A stretch of 64,000 nucleotides of DNA from Botryosphaeria dothidea (lineage: Eukaryota; Ascomycota; Dothideomycetes; Botryosphaeriales; Botryosphaeriaceae): assembly GCA_011503125.2 (NCBI GenBank), contig WWBZ02000051.1, forward strand, positions 558,001 to 622,000, given 5' to 3'. A model generated the notes under the pieces. It ran no database searches and was not told the origin of the DNA. It saw nothing but the letters and a program-made list of their open reading frames with translations. Position numbers and translations under genes: made by a program. Positions 10,827-22,690 of the stretch are shown in pieces. Each line of letters begins with the position of its first letter. The first letter of the stretch is position 1.

Positions 10827-11449
10827 ATGTTCCCAACGCTCAACAGGATGGGCCTCTTTGGCAAGCTCTTCGGCGAGGTAAGTTCAACACACTTCACGCG
10901 CAATTGCGTTTTTGGTGCGCCGTGAAACTGACTGGAGCTTGCATCCAGGCCGGCGTCAAGGACGTCGTCACCCTCTTCCACGAACCCGCGTCCGCATCAT
11001 CCGTCCGCGTTCTCAACCTCCTCAAGCAGGCTCAGGCCAATGCTTCGACCACCACCACCATCGACCAGGCGTCCAGCACCGATCAGCCCAAGGCCGAGCA
11101 CAACCAGTTCGAGCTCGACGTGCAGGAGCAGGCGCCCACGAGCGATCAGGTCCAGATCATCCTAGAGTATTTGGGTGCAGGTAGCGCAGGAAAGGTTGTG
11201 GAGGGCGCATCGAGCGAGGAGGAGGCAGTCAAGAAGTTCAAGCTGAATGCGAATAGCTTTGTCAAGCCTTTGGTACGTTGCTGCCCGGCGGGTCCAATCT
11301 CTGAGCTGTCGGATTGTATCTGCTTTGTCCAGATCAAGTACAGATTGCTGACTATATTACAGGTTGTAGACTGGAACGCGGGCAAGGCTGTTGTCGGCGA
11401 CAACCAGTCGGAGATCCTGCGTCTGCTGGAGAAGTCGCGCTCATCGTAG
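10827..11449 (+). CDS. Fmp46-like thioredoxin-fold protein (DUF1687), mitochondrial
   Basis: Three exons, 10827-10877, 10949-11272 and 11363-11449, give 153 aa. Introns are 71 and 90 bp; the second is a multiple of three and open, so reading straight through it inserts a false 30-residue segment. The family, named from yeast Fmp46, is a putative mitochondrial redox protein. Matching features are VVTLFHEPASASSVRVLNLL near the N-terminus, TSDQVQIILEYLG in the middle and the ending VVDWNAGKAVVGDNQSEILR. The deduced protein has no cysteine at all, so a thiol redox role looks unlikely for this copy. The short N-terminus before the fold (MFPTLNRMGLFGKLFGE) is basic and amphipathic, consistent with mitochondrial import. 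Function is not established. Confidence 0.85.
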
Positions 11450-12192
11450 TCAGCAAAATACTATACCACAAATACGAAATTACCTTTCGACATGTAAAAG
11501 TTTCTTGGCGGAGGCATGGTTTGATTGTATGATAGTGATATCCTGGGTAGGATTGGGATATTAAAGTAAGACGCCTCTCAATCGATAACTCCTTTGCCTG
11601 CATCTTCTGTCCCGTGTCAGCTCGCAAGACCCCCGTAATAAGTCAAGCCAGACGCAGACAATGGAGGCAACGCCGGGATTCAGGTGACTAAAAGCAACAG
11701 GCAACCTTCACGCGCGAAGACATCGGACCTCTGAGCTCAAATATGAGTTGATCGTCCGCGCAGGCGAAGCCAGGTTGACAGGCGTTCAGTCGGATGTGCG
11801 CGAGGGGTGGTCGTGTTGATGAAGGTGAGTGTGACGCAGCACTACGGGATAGGCATGACCCAGACTGTACGTGAGGGGTTGGTTACATTGTGTGAGTGAG
11901 TGAGATGATGCACGCTCGCAGCCCAAAGTGTGAAAAATCTGCTGGCGCGCCTTCCGTTTGCTGGCATCGGCCGCCAGCATGGTGGTGCTTACCCGCGCCT
12001 TCTTCTTGCGGTGGCCTCCTCCCTCCCTCCTCCCTCCCTCCCTCCTCCATCTACACTACTACTCCATCCTCCCCACTCGATACTCCACGCTCCATCTTCC
12101 AAACCTGGAATTGACCTCTTTGACCATCGCTTCCTTTCTTCGCTCGGCTTCGCCCCTCCTGGCTGTCAACCGGCAGCTGGTGGTGCACAACC
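11450..12192. other. Intergenic DNA with promoter of the RRM gene
   Basis: Contains the 3' UTR of the FMP46-like gene, and towards the right a strongly pyrimidine-rich leader for the RRM gene. No separate gene is seen. Confidence 0.5.
12015..12048 (+). promoter_or_regulatory. CT-rich tract upstream of the RRM gene
   Basis: A 34-bp run made only of C and T, built from CCTCC/CCCT units, lies about 145 bp before the RRM gene's ATG. Pyrimidine tracts of this kind mark core promoters and transcription start regions in filamentous fungi. The assignment rests on composition and position only. Confidence 0.5.
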
Positions 12193-15100
12193 ATGACGAG
12201 CACGCGCTCTCCTACTTCAACCCCACCCCCAACCTCACCCTCGACCGCCACCGACAAGGAAGATCCGCGCCCGGTCACTATTGTCAGGTCTGAGGTCGCC
12301 GGCAAGGCGCTATTCTCGACCATGCTCGGTCAGGTTGCTCCTCGTCCGGTACCTCATCCACTTGAGCCAATCATCGCGCGCGGTCCTAACAACTTGAAGT
12401 TCGAGATGCCGCGACAGATCGAACGTTTCGTACAGCAGCTACGCGATGACTTTCCAGACCAATGCAACGACATCTTCGTCGGCTATTACACGATCGGCGA
12501 TTACTTCGATCCGTACGATATTGCTCACCTTGGCGAGGAGTTTCTCGCTTCAACTCTCGACCGCATCGCGACGCAGAACAGTACCGCTGTCCAGCACTTT
12601 GCTTACAATTGGTGTCAGCATAATCTAGAGGGTGTCCAAAAGATCTGCAACGGTACTACACTCGGAGAGGTGTTCACTGAGGCTGAGATCCTAGAGCACG
12701 GAGAACTCTTCCTGACGCTGGGTCTCATCTTCATCCGCAATGCCCTGCTGAGGACGGCCCACCTCCAGATATCTCGTGCGAAGAAAACTTCTGGTGAGGA
12801 CAAAAGTCTCCATGCGGAGACGCCCTCTCGCGTCAACGTCAAGCCTCGCGAAGATACCAGTTCTAAGTCTCATGTCCCTGGGCCTATCCAATCACGCGCC
12901 GACCAAGCCTCGTCAAACCCTTTGTACCGCGTCGGATTGCGCCAAACTCAGGTTGATCTGACGGAGCCTGAGCTTGCTCAACCCGCGGCAGTACCTGTAG
13001 GACAGTGCTACCCAGTTTTTGCTCGCTTCCGTCCTCCTGGCCAAGCAAGCAACTCGGTTCCGGCAACACCACTGTTGGTCCACCAGTCTCCAGCTTTGGG
13101 ACAGAAGCATAATGCGCCAAAGATCACACCTCGCATGCAGAACTACACTCCAGCCAGCGTGCCTTCGCATCAGAGGAAGCAAAGCACGCCAAGGATGAGC
13201 GCAATGGCTCCTGGCTTCATCCCGCAAGGGTCTCTGGGTCCCCCGGTCCCTCCGGGTCCCCCGTCTCGAGGCATCACTCCTCAGGTCGCTCATGCTCAGC
13301 TTTATCTTGGTTCTGGGCCGTTTCTACAAGGACCTCCGCAGGTTGTTCACCCCGAACTTGATGTTAACGCACTTCAGAGGGATCCTGGTAAGTTCTTGAA
13401 TGTTGAATCTCTATATCTTCAACACTGACATGTTCGGTGCCTCATAGGCTTACCGCCCGGATATGCTAGCTACCCCGGCATGCAATCAAGTATCCATGAC
13501 TTCCAGGCGCAGATGTACGCGTCCTCTCAGCCTGGTCCACGCATGCTTCCTGGGCAGCTTGCCGGTCCTCCGCATGCGGCTGGCTACATGACTGTCCCGC
13601 CCTACTGTTCGCCACCCATGGTACCGACGAACTTGGCCAACGTCACCAACGGCCAATTTGTAGCACAGGCGCAGAACTCCAGACTGCGGCGAGTCTCAGG
13701 TCCTGGTTCTCGTCAGGACTTCGGCCCTCGTTCCCAGCATAAGCAAATTGGGAAGGCTTCTCGCGGTGGTCGTCGCAACTCAGTGCGTGGCAATCACCAT
13801 GGGCCAAGTTTCCACCCTCCCGGTGCTGGTCAGCCAGGTTTCCAGGGAAGCCCTCACTTTCAGCATCCTGTCCCCGTTACGACCAACGAGCCGTTTCCAC
13901 CATTCATGCCGCCTGCTGAAACCCGCGCAATTCCTGTATTCAGACCGCAAATGCCTAATAACCGGGAAGTGAGGCATTCAGTCTGGGTCCACAACATCAA
14001 CGATGAACTCAAGGCTTTCAGTGAGGATCACGTCGGCGCAGAGTTGAGAGCACACTTCGAACTATTGCTCCACAGGACGGTTGTGGATGTGAAAGTGAAG
14101 CCCGACAAGAATGGCCATCTCTACGCCCATGTCAATTTTTCGAATCCTCATGATGCGGAAGCTGCTCTCTCACTTGATGGCTCTAACTTCTACAATCGTG
14201 AGCTGATGGTCAAGGTTCCTATGAGAGAACAGCGCATGCGCTACGAGACGTCCCAGCATCAATTACCTGGATCTCGTGATGCGATGTTGGCCCAGCTGCC
14301 TCCTGCGCAACTGCATCATACCACAGCTGGTCAACGTATGACGTCGAACCTTCCTGGAGACTCGACAATACTGGCAGCGCCTATCAGTCAACACCGGCAG
14401 TCAACATTGGAGCGGCGACCATCTGCTGCTACTGTCAAGTCGCGAAGCCGTGGAGCTTCCCGCACTTATGAAGCGACGGCCAGCAATCCTATGTCTTACT
14501 CTCCTCAAGATGCACGTCGCATGCAGCCTGTTCATTACATGCCGAGTAAGGAGCCAGCTAAAGAAGCCGCGCAGGTCGCGCCACCCCAAGCTTCGCTTGA
14601 CAGGCCCGAGACTCCGATTCAGCTACCTGAACAGCGTCCTGACTCGCGAGCTTCATCAACTACAACTCCTGGACGCAAGAAGCGCGCTGCCATGACAAGA
14701 AGAGACAGATCCTCGACCAGGTCACGTAGCAGCACGACGACTCCGGAGCCCTCTGCTACTGGTTCCATGGATCGCGGCCATACAATCAGGAAACAGACTC
14801 CCGAAAGCTTCAGTGCGGTCGGATGTGGTGGCATTGAGGGAATGGTTGATAAAACCATCACGACAATTCAGGAGAGCGGTGATCAGGAAAAGTTGGAAGA
14901 TGTCACTACGACGAAGGAGCAGGGTTTGGAAAAGCCTTCATCCGGCAAGCCTTCTCCTGCAAAGAAGAAGAACAAGAAGTCCAAGAGGGCTGATAGGCGG
15001 GATGAAGACAAAGTTTCAAAGTCTGCTATTCCAGACAGGCCGGCAGACTCGGAATTCCGTGCCGCAGGTATCTCAGACTCATCGCAGCAACAGACAAATA

Positions 15101-15972
15101 CCCATGAGCGTGGCACAAAGTCTTCTTCGGGCAGGATCGAGAAGCCCACGCATACGCAGCGTACGGCCAAAGTCGCTGTTCCGGACATCACACTCCACAG
15201 CCGCAAGGAGAAGCAAGGAGCACCTTCCACAGCTTCCTCGGCTGGACGCGTCAGTTACGCCCAAGCCGCCACTGTCAAAACTCCCGTTTCAATAGCTGCC
15301 ATTTCTGCAGCGGCAAAGTCGCCGGCTTCAGAGCAAGATACTGAGAGCAGGTACTTCACACCAATGGAAATTCCCTCATCTCCTTCCATGAAGTCGGATA
15401 GGACATTGGGGCCAGCTACACCGATGAGCACCAACACCGGCCGCGCTGACGAGACAACACCCGAAAAAGATGATAGCTTTGTCACTGTCCAAGAAGAGCC
15501 TCCCGCTGCCCTCAAAGGACAGGAAGAGGACGAAGGTCCGGCTCAACAGCCTAAGGAGCAGATCATTGGAAATAATGTCCGCCTTGGTACTGATGACACA
15601 CCATCCACATCTCCCGGACAAGTTGAATCACTGCACAGAGACACTACCCAGGGTGATGCCCTTTACACGTCCAAGCAACAGGCTACAAGCGTTGAAGATG
15701 TACTGGCTCCTGTAGACGTCGGTTCGTCCAGTTGGGCAGATGACGCCGCGTCACACACGGAGGTCGGCTCTACGGATACTAAGTCAGAGACGGAGGAGAG
15801 TGCAAAGGTTTCGGAGAATCCGAGAACGGAGGGCCCGTCAGCCGGAGAAGGCGCTGCCAAGAAAAACTCTCAATTGATCGGGTCCATCCACCCCCTTGCT
15901 CGCCAGAAGGGGGAAAAGAAGAAGCCTCCGAAGAAGAGCAAGTCATATGGCAAGGGTAAGAAAGGTCTGTGA
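12193..15972 (+). CDS. RRM-domain RNA-binding protein of unknown function
   Basis: Two exons, 12193-13387 and 13448-15972, encode about 1239 aa; the 60-bp intron is GTAAGT..TAG in phase 1. Layout: disordered start; a mostly helical region at about residues 60-190 (MPRQIERFVQQL, GYYTIGDYFDPYDIAHLGEE, ELFLTLGLIFIRNALL); a long Pro/Gln/Ser-rich stretch; one RRM-like domain at about 572-655, including VWVHNIN and HLYAHVNFSNPHDAEAALS; then about 570 disordered residues with charged Ser/Thr/Lys segments and a basic end (KGEKKKPPKKSKSYGKGKKG). I do not recognise a named orthologue. A post-transcriptional role, perhaps in translation or mRNP granules, is only inference. A second intron (15956-16024) with a strong ACTAAC branch site may exist, changing the end to ATK and moving the stop to 16035. 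Confidence 0.88.
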
Positions 15973-16035
15973 ATTCAAAACTTCACTGCCCACTATATTG
16001 GTTCCAAAACTAACATAATCGTAGCCACTAAGTGA

Positions 16036-18998
16036 GGACCCGTGCCTAAATTCGATCATGCTTTACGAGGTTTTGCGGTAGTGGTTTCTGGGGGCGAGGA
16101 ACGGATGGGTGAAAGGCGGGCCCTTATGAAAGTAGAGGTGATGGAGCTTGGAGAGATTGACAGATAGAAGTCATATCTGGTAGCTTGTGGGGATCGAAAT
16201 GCATTCTGGAGGCTCACGGGAATCTCGTAAAGGGGGGATGAAATTGAACTTGAGGAATGCTACTGATTGCAACTATGAAGGCACTGAAGGATAATTATGG
16301 AAGCTACTGAGAGCACTGACTTCTGACAGGCAAAGCTCGACGGTGATCTGATACGCGTTCTGAAAGCAACTCGCAGACGTCACTCTGGGATCAACTGTGA
16401 CGGCAGAGAAATGTCGGAGAATGTGGAGGAGCTTGTCCATCATCATCCCCTGTGAGTTCCAGCAGATCTGCGCCGCTCCTTTTGTGTGGACAGTAACTAC
16501 CGTGCAAACACCACTTCTGAAGCCTCGCGGCGCACAGTGACCTTCCGGACTTCTATCCAGAATAAACTCCGGATCGATATTTCGACAAAATTGCGAGCAG
16601 CGCACTTCCTCATGGACAATCCCGACCGACATTTCGAGTGGGACTGGCCCGGGTCGTGACGATCTCCCCAGCGTGGTTCCTGCGCTCTCAAATGACCTGC
16701 ACTGGCGATGCTCGAGAGCGTACAGACCAGCGCTATTACTCCACCACGGTCTCCATCGATCGCCCTCGGAGAGCGCCACCGCTCAGAATCGAGGCTTCAG
16801 TAGCTCTTTCCCTGCCACGAGGCGGGCACGCCGGGCGAAGAGGGCATACACAGCTAGTCGCCACCCGCCGGCGGGGTCGTGTGATACTGCCGCTTTTTCG
16901 ATCGACGATGCAGATGGCGGAGATTCTTGTAGCGTGAAGACGTGGTGGCGGGAGAGTATAAAGGAGTACGGCAGCCTCCGTTGGGCGAGGCTTGAACATG
17001 GACCTTCCTGCGCTCACCAGAGCCTCCTTTCGATATTGAACAGAATGGCCACATGAGGATGCCTGTGGCACAAACCACAATGACGAAATACGACGGATAT
17101 CTACTAAGGAGTACTACACGAGAAGCAGTCCGTGTCAGCCACTGAGGACCAGAGGAGCAAGAAGAGGACAGCCACAGTCACCTGGACGTTACCGTGACAA
17201 CTCCGAGGGAGAAACAAGACAAAGCAGCGCCGCTCCTCGAGGGTCGTCAACAGAGCGGACGTCAGTCATGGTCGGCCAGCGCGTCCTCTCGTTCCCTCAA
17301 CTCTCACGAGGGCGCGTGCAGCCTCACCTCCCTTTTGCCGCGGCAGCCGAAAAAAGCGGCGGCGGACGCGTGGTGCAGCGTAGACCGCCTTTCACGATGC
17401 CTCACGGCACCCCCACCCCAAGGTGGCCCATGCGGCAAACAACGAAGCAGACCAACGCGGAAGAGAACCCAACACGGCGGGGAAAGACGTACGATGGGAC
17501 CCAGCCGCTAAAGCAGCTGACGCCACGATCGGTAAGCTGCTCCGGACAAGGCGTGCAGGGTCAAGGTTGTTCGCTCTCGTTTTACCTTGCATGAACCGCT
17601 GCTCCTTCTCCCCGTCACCTTACGAATGGTTGATGGAGACTGATGACTGCTTGCTCCCCCTCCCGTGTTGGCGGATCCGTTCCCCTCCCTGCCGGGCAGT
17701 GAAGTTGACGGATTCCATTGAGCGGGGATCAATTTTTTCTTCTTCTTACCGCCTTTCAGTTGACGACCTGACTGACCCATCGGCGCCAGCAACGTAGTAC
17801 GAGGCGGACTGCCAACGCATCATCGTCGTCGTGCTCTTCGTCGACGGAGCAACGGCGAGACGGGCGGAAGACGGCGAGCTGTGCGCGGCGAGTTAAGCTC
17901 AGCGGCCGAAGCCTTCTCCCGCGTTCATCCCAATCAATGTGACGCGAGAAAAAACGAGAGACAGAGGTTCGAAGCGAACACGGCCGGCGCGGACCGTCTG
18001 ACAGCAGGGCGCGGCGCGTAGGCGAGACGAACCGAATCGTCGAAAGGGAAAATCACTCGCGTTCGTCATGCGCGCGTGCGAGCACCCACATGGGCGCGCC
18101 CCCACTCTGACGACCCTTTCGACGACCCGTCACAAAAAGAGGATCGTTGGAATGCCATCATCAAGCTCCGACGACGGGTGAATCATTACTCGACCTCCGG
18201 GAGAGGAGCTCCACTGCGTACGAACGCATGGAACAAATGTGTGGGAACGCAGTGGAATGAGGGGCAATCCTCGTCGACGATAGGAAGACACCGGGAGAGC
18301 AACAAGAGGAGAAACTGAGGGAAAAGCTCCGCTCTCCGTTACCCCGTCGAAGCCGTGGGTTTTCCAATTTCTCATTTCTTCGAAAATTGACTGGATGACG
18401 GGCAGCGACACATCAAACAATAATTCCCCGCTGGCCGGAGAGACTCCGTCTTTGTCCCAGCCCCCACTTCTTGTTTTTGTGTGCCCTGCTGCCTGCTTTC
18501 GGACCCCTCTTCCAGCCAACGAACAGAACCCACGTTCAAGGCCGCCCGGCAGAAAGCGAGCAGTAGCACAGCCTCCCTCCGAGATCAGCGGTGACGGTCA
18601 TGACGGCAGCGGCGGCTCTACGAAACCCTGCAGGACGCCGACCCCATGTCCTGCATGCTTAAAGCGGGGAAGAAAAATTGTTCATCATCAAATGCGGGCA
18701 AGACATTCGAGCGAATCCGGCATTTGATGTGCGAGCGCGGCTACCAAACCGACCATCAGTCATCATCGCCCGCCCGCCCTGTTCCGCGTTGTGCATGCGC
18801 TGCGGCATGCAATGCATTGTCCATCATCCTTCCTTCCTTTACTCCTTCCATCCTACCCCCGCCGTTTCTTCGGCAATCGCCATGTCATTTTTTCTTTCCC
18901 ATCCCAGCCATTCGGTAGTCCTTCTCGTCACGCCGCTGCCGCCGTACTGCTGGCATACACGCAGCCAACGAGCGGCATTTTGATTTTCTAATCCGGCA
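16036..18998. other. Gene desert, part 1
   Basis: After the RRM gene no reading frame shows a recognisable domain or splice-joined coding pattern. The longest minus-strand frame, at 16273-16779, has no known motif. Composition turns GC-rich beyond 16.6 kb. I see no transposase or polymerase motif. Confidence 0.45.
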
Positions 18999-19002
18999 TA
19001 AC

Positions 19003-19031
19003 GGGGGGCGGGGGGGGGGGGGGGGGGGGGG
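19003..19031 (+). repeat. Poly-G tract (G6-C-G22)
   Basis: Six G, one C, then 22 consecutive G. A C11 run follows at 19126-19136, about 95 bp downstream. The G-run could form a quadruplex, and the two tracts could pair. Long homopolymers are also prone to miscalled length. Confidence 0.9.
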
Positions 19032-19193
19032 AAACGGAATTAACAGAAATGCACACTACACACACCGCTCGTCGGCCGGCGACTTGGCCCCCAAACACGC
19101 CGGCCGGTGCTATCTCCGCTCCTTTCCCCCCCCCCCTCTCTGTCTCTCTCTACGCCGCGCCGCGCGCTTTCGCGTGGCTGCGCCTCACCTGTA

Positions 19194-19217
19194 TAGGTAG
19201 GTAGGTAGGTAGGTAGG
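19194..19217 (+). repeat. (TAGG)6 microsatellite
   Basis: Six perfect TAGG units follow the CT-rich segment after the poly-C run. It is a simple tetranucleotide repeat and not a TTAGGG telomere array. Confidence 0.92.
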
Positions 19218-22200
19218 CGAGTTGGCGGGGACGATGCGGCGCGGCGTAGCGTATCGCGGCCTTCTCTGCGTGTGGCTTTCTCCTTGGTGTGTTGTGTTCA
19301 TGCCGAAGCCGCGACGTGGAGCGCACCAACGTATGTGCAGGTCATATGCTGCGGGATTGGTGATGATGGCGTGTCGAGAGGCATCAGGCCCGTGGCTGCG
19401 CTTCTTGTTTACTGACAATGATGTTGCTAACATTGTCTCAATTCCTATTTGCAAGACCTACTTACTTACCCACAACGTACAACAATCTTACGGCCATTAC
19501 CCATCCAATCCCCCGCCTCTCTCGTTTATTTCCTTTCAGCCGAACGAGATGCATCCTTCACACGTACGGTAGGCGGTTTTTGGTGAGGCGACAAACACGA
19601 GAGGCAAAGGCGGATGTGCGGCCCTTCTCGGCCGGATGCGCAAATGCGCGCGCGCATCATCCTTCCCGCGGGTTCGTATCGACTTCGCCGAAGAAGAATG
19701 CCAGAAACGCCGACGACGGGAGGAACAGGCAGAACAGGAACGAGGTCGGTCCGTCCGTCGACGGATGCCAGAACACGTGGGCTCGCTCATTGGGAGTTGG
19801 AGCCGTGTCGGCGTCCGTTCACCTCCTCCGGACGGGAAGCTCCAGCTGTCTCTACCCGTGCGTTCGCTCTTGGCTTTTGCAGTGATGGCTATAGGGGAGC
19901 ATGTATGTGCGGTTGTGACTGGTCGGGTGCGTTTGAACTCGACGGGTAGAGTAGTAGGTGGCGGGGAATGGAGCAAAACGTTTGGCAGTTGGCCATACAC
20001 GTGGTTGGCTTTGCTGGACCTACGTCGTCCAATCAGTCAGCGGCATTTGCGTTCTCTTGATTTCTTAGAAGTACTTTCGTTTGTTTCTCTTGCATATGCA
20101 GGGCAGTCATGATCTCAGTGTGTAGCCAGTCTCACATGGTCGGCCGGCGTAACATCGTCCGCATCTACTTGTCGAGTCTGTTTATCGGGACACGACCCAG
20201 CAGTGGAAAACATGATCCGCTGAGGCCGCACCGTTTGCTGCTCATCAAAACATTCAATTGAAGAGTGCCTCTTTTGGCCACTGGCTGAATCGTTGAGCGC
20301 GGAAGCGTCTACTCCCGTAATCACCTCTTTCCCGCCTTGTACGTGCCATGAAGATACGGTGAGACCAAGATATGCCGAGCGAAGAGATCAGAGACGCCGA
20401 GCAGTGCCGTTCAATGAGGGGGGAGAGCGCGCAACAGGAAAGCAGACGGCTTTCTCCATGCGTCCGCGCTCCGGTACGTGCCTTGTTGCTCTATTCTTGT
20501 TGCGTGCGCGTCAATCATCGTTGATACGGCGCCCCGTTTTCTGATGATGTACACCCCAAAGACGCAACGATTTGTGTTCTTCTCCGCTCTTCCCAAGACG
20601 GGACGTCTCGCAGACCGCTCAGTTCTCAGCATCGCATCTTGCGGACGAGATCGGGCATGCATGCGTGTGTGCGTGCGTATGCTTGCTTGCGTACGTGCGC
20701 TCTTTTCCTCTGTGAGATGCGTATTCGGCTTTTTGCGCCTCGAGTTCTTTGCTGATCTCTACTCGACGGAGCATCGCCGGCGGTGATTGATGGTTGCTAC
20801 TGACATTCAGGGTACCCAATTCTCCAAGACGAAGCGGAAAGAGTGGTGGGGATTTTTGGGCGCTGAGAGCGTTGTTAGCGGCGATTGTGGTTGTGGTTGA
20901 CGATGATGATTTGCGGTGGCGCAGTGCATCAGGTACGATTGCTGATGATGTGCGATTGGGGAAGGGTGAATCGGCTTTTCTCCGCGCGCTGACTGCCCTA
21001 CTCGCTCACGAAACCGGCAAAAGGACACGATGATAAGAGGAGACGAAGCGGAAGCTCGCAAAGGGCATCGCTGGGCGCTTGCCATTGCTGCTGGTGCTGC
21101 TGCTTGCTGGGGCGTCACGTTGTGAGGATTGACCGGCGCCGGCGAAACCACCCCACCCACTGACGACAACTGATTCACACAGCCGGGGGTGATTTACCCA
21201 GTGATCAACGGGGGACCGACGAGGGGAGAGAGAGCGAGCGAGAGGGGCGCGAGGGGCGGGAAAGCGTAGGGAAAGAGGGTTGCAGCAAGCAAGGCGACGG
21301 GGGGCGTGACCGCACAAGCCGCGTTCCTGTCTCTCCCTCTCCCTGTCTATTGCCCCGGATCTGGAAAGCCGCGATGGGCACTGCGGCGGTGAAGGGGGAC
21401 GCGGATGCTCAGACATGGAGACGAGAGCGAGGGCGGGCGGGCGGGCTTCGGAGAGGGGCGTGTGTGGGCGGCCGTCTGCCTGTCGTCGATGATCATCACC
21501 CGGCGCCGCGTCGATTGTGCTGCGAGTCGTCGCAGCGGGCCTTTTTCTTTCTCTCCAGCATGCCATCATTTTTCATTTGGCTCTGTCTCATGCCCTGCGC
21601 TGGTTCTTGAGTCGTTACCCGTCTCGTGGACATGTTGGATGAGGAAATGCCAAAAAGTCTCATCACATCAGGCCCCACCAACCTTCTTTTACAGCTCCGA
21701 TCACCGTCCATCACTCAACGAAAAAAGAACCGACGGTGCAGCAACGTACGATTTTCGCGGAGATTGCCACTCTGACAGGGTGAAAATGGGGACGAGGAGG
21801 AGGAAGGGGTAAAAAGGGAGGGATGTGATTTGAGAAAAGGGAGGCCCTTGCTCGTGCTACTCGCGTACATCTTTTGATGACCGTCTTTGCGCTGTGCTGT
21901 CAATTGATTGATTGATTGCTGGGCTGCGCGTGCTGGGCGGTCGTGCGCTGCGCGCTTGCGCTAGAAGCAACGCACAGGGACGAGGCACGACGCGCGCATC
22001 TCCACTTAGCCACCGTCATCACTTTCGCTGGCCCGCCTCCAAGTCTTGCCCTGATGGATCCTTCCGTTGGTTGGTGTGCTTGTTCTGCATGTCGAGTCAA
22101 GAAGACGCGTGAAAGCTTCTTTCTCCTCCTCCCACGCTGGCCCTCTTCGTTGGCATCCTGTGTAGCTCTTTCACAGCACCTTTCCCAAGAGGGCAATCCC

Positions 22201-22690
22201 GCAGAGCGCCGAGCGGCAGATGGACGGCCTTGGCCGCCCCGCGACATTGCTCGCCGCGCACGTGTGCACTCTCTGCCCTGCATCAGTGCTGTCCACCAGC
22301 TTGTACGGCGCCCGCTACTCTCTGTCACCGGTGCACAAGGCTGCTTTGCTGCTCTGCGCGCCCGTGGCCTAAGAGTTGCGCCGAGAATACACAGACGCGG
22401 ACGGGGCAAACCTTCTGAAATAACTCTTGAAGCGCCGGTTTGAGCTAGTGCCTGTCGTCCTACGTCAAAAGGCGAGCCAGAATGGGCAGATAATTGCTGG
22501 CCGAATCTTGGCGAAAGCGTGTTTGCGGTCCGCTTTCCGCTCCATGTTGACATCTCTGGCGTTTTGTGATGCCAGCGATACCCGTTGGCAGGCGATTGCA
22601 GAGATGAAGTTGATGCTCGTGCGTTCGTGTGAGTTGTCGTTGATTCCACGGAGCTGGGCCGGTCATGTGACTGATTGACCAGCAGTACGA
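19218..22690. other. Gene desert, part 2
   Basis: GC-rich DNA with no supported gene. It includes a short (TTGA)n run near 21903-21918 and an alternating purine-pyrimidine tract near 20655. Open frames on both strands overlap one another and lack known motifs, as expected by chance at high GC. Confidence 0.45.
20655..20682. repeat. Alternating purine-pyrimidine (Z-DNA-like) tract
   Basis: Twenty-eight bases alternate perfectly between purine and pyrimidine, built mostly from GC, GT and AT steps (TGCATGCGTGTGTGCGTGCG within it). Such tracts can adopt left-handed Z-DNA under negative supercoiling. Function is not shown. Confidence 0.7.

Noticed and set aside
16273..16779. 168-codon minus-strand frame after the RRM gene
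   Set aside because: No domain, signal peptide or homologue recognised; another frame on the same strand is open for part of it.
19194..19217. TAGG array as a possible interstitial telomere
   Set aside because: The unit is a tetranucleotide, not TTAGGG, and only six copies long.
21900..22649. 249-codon minus-strand frame
   Set aside because: Low-complexity Arg/Ser/Thr/Ala product with a competing 175-codon plus-strand frame; chance in GC-rich DNA.
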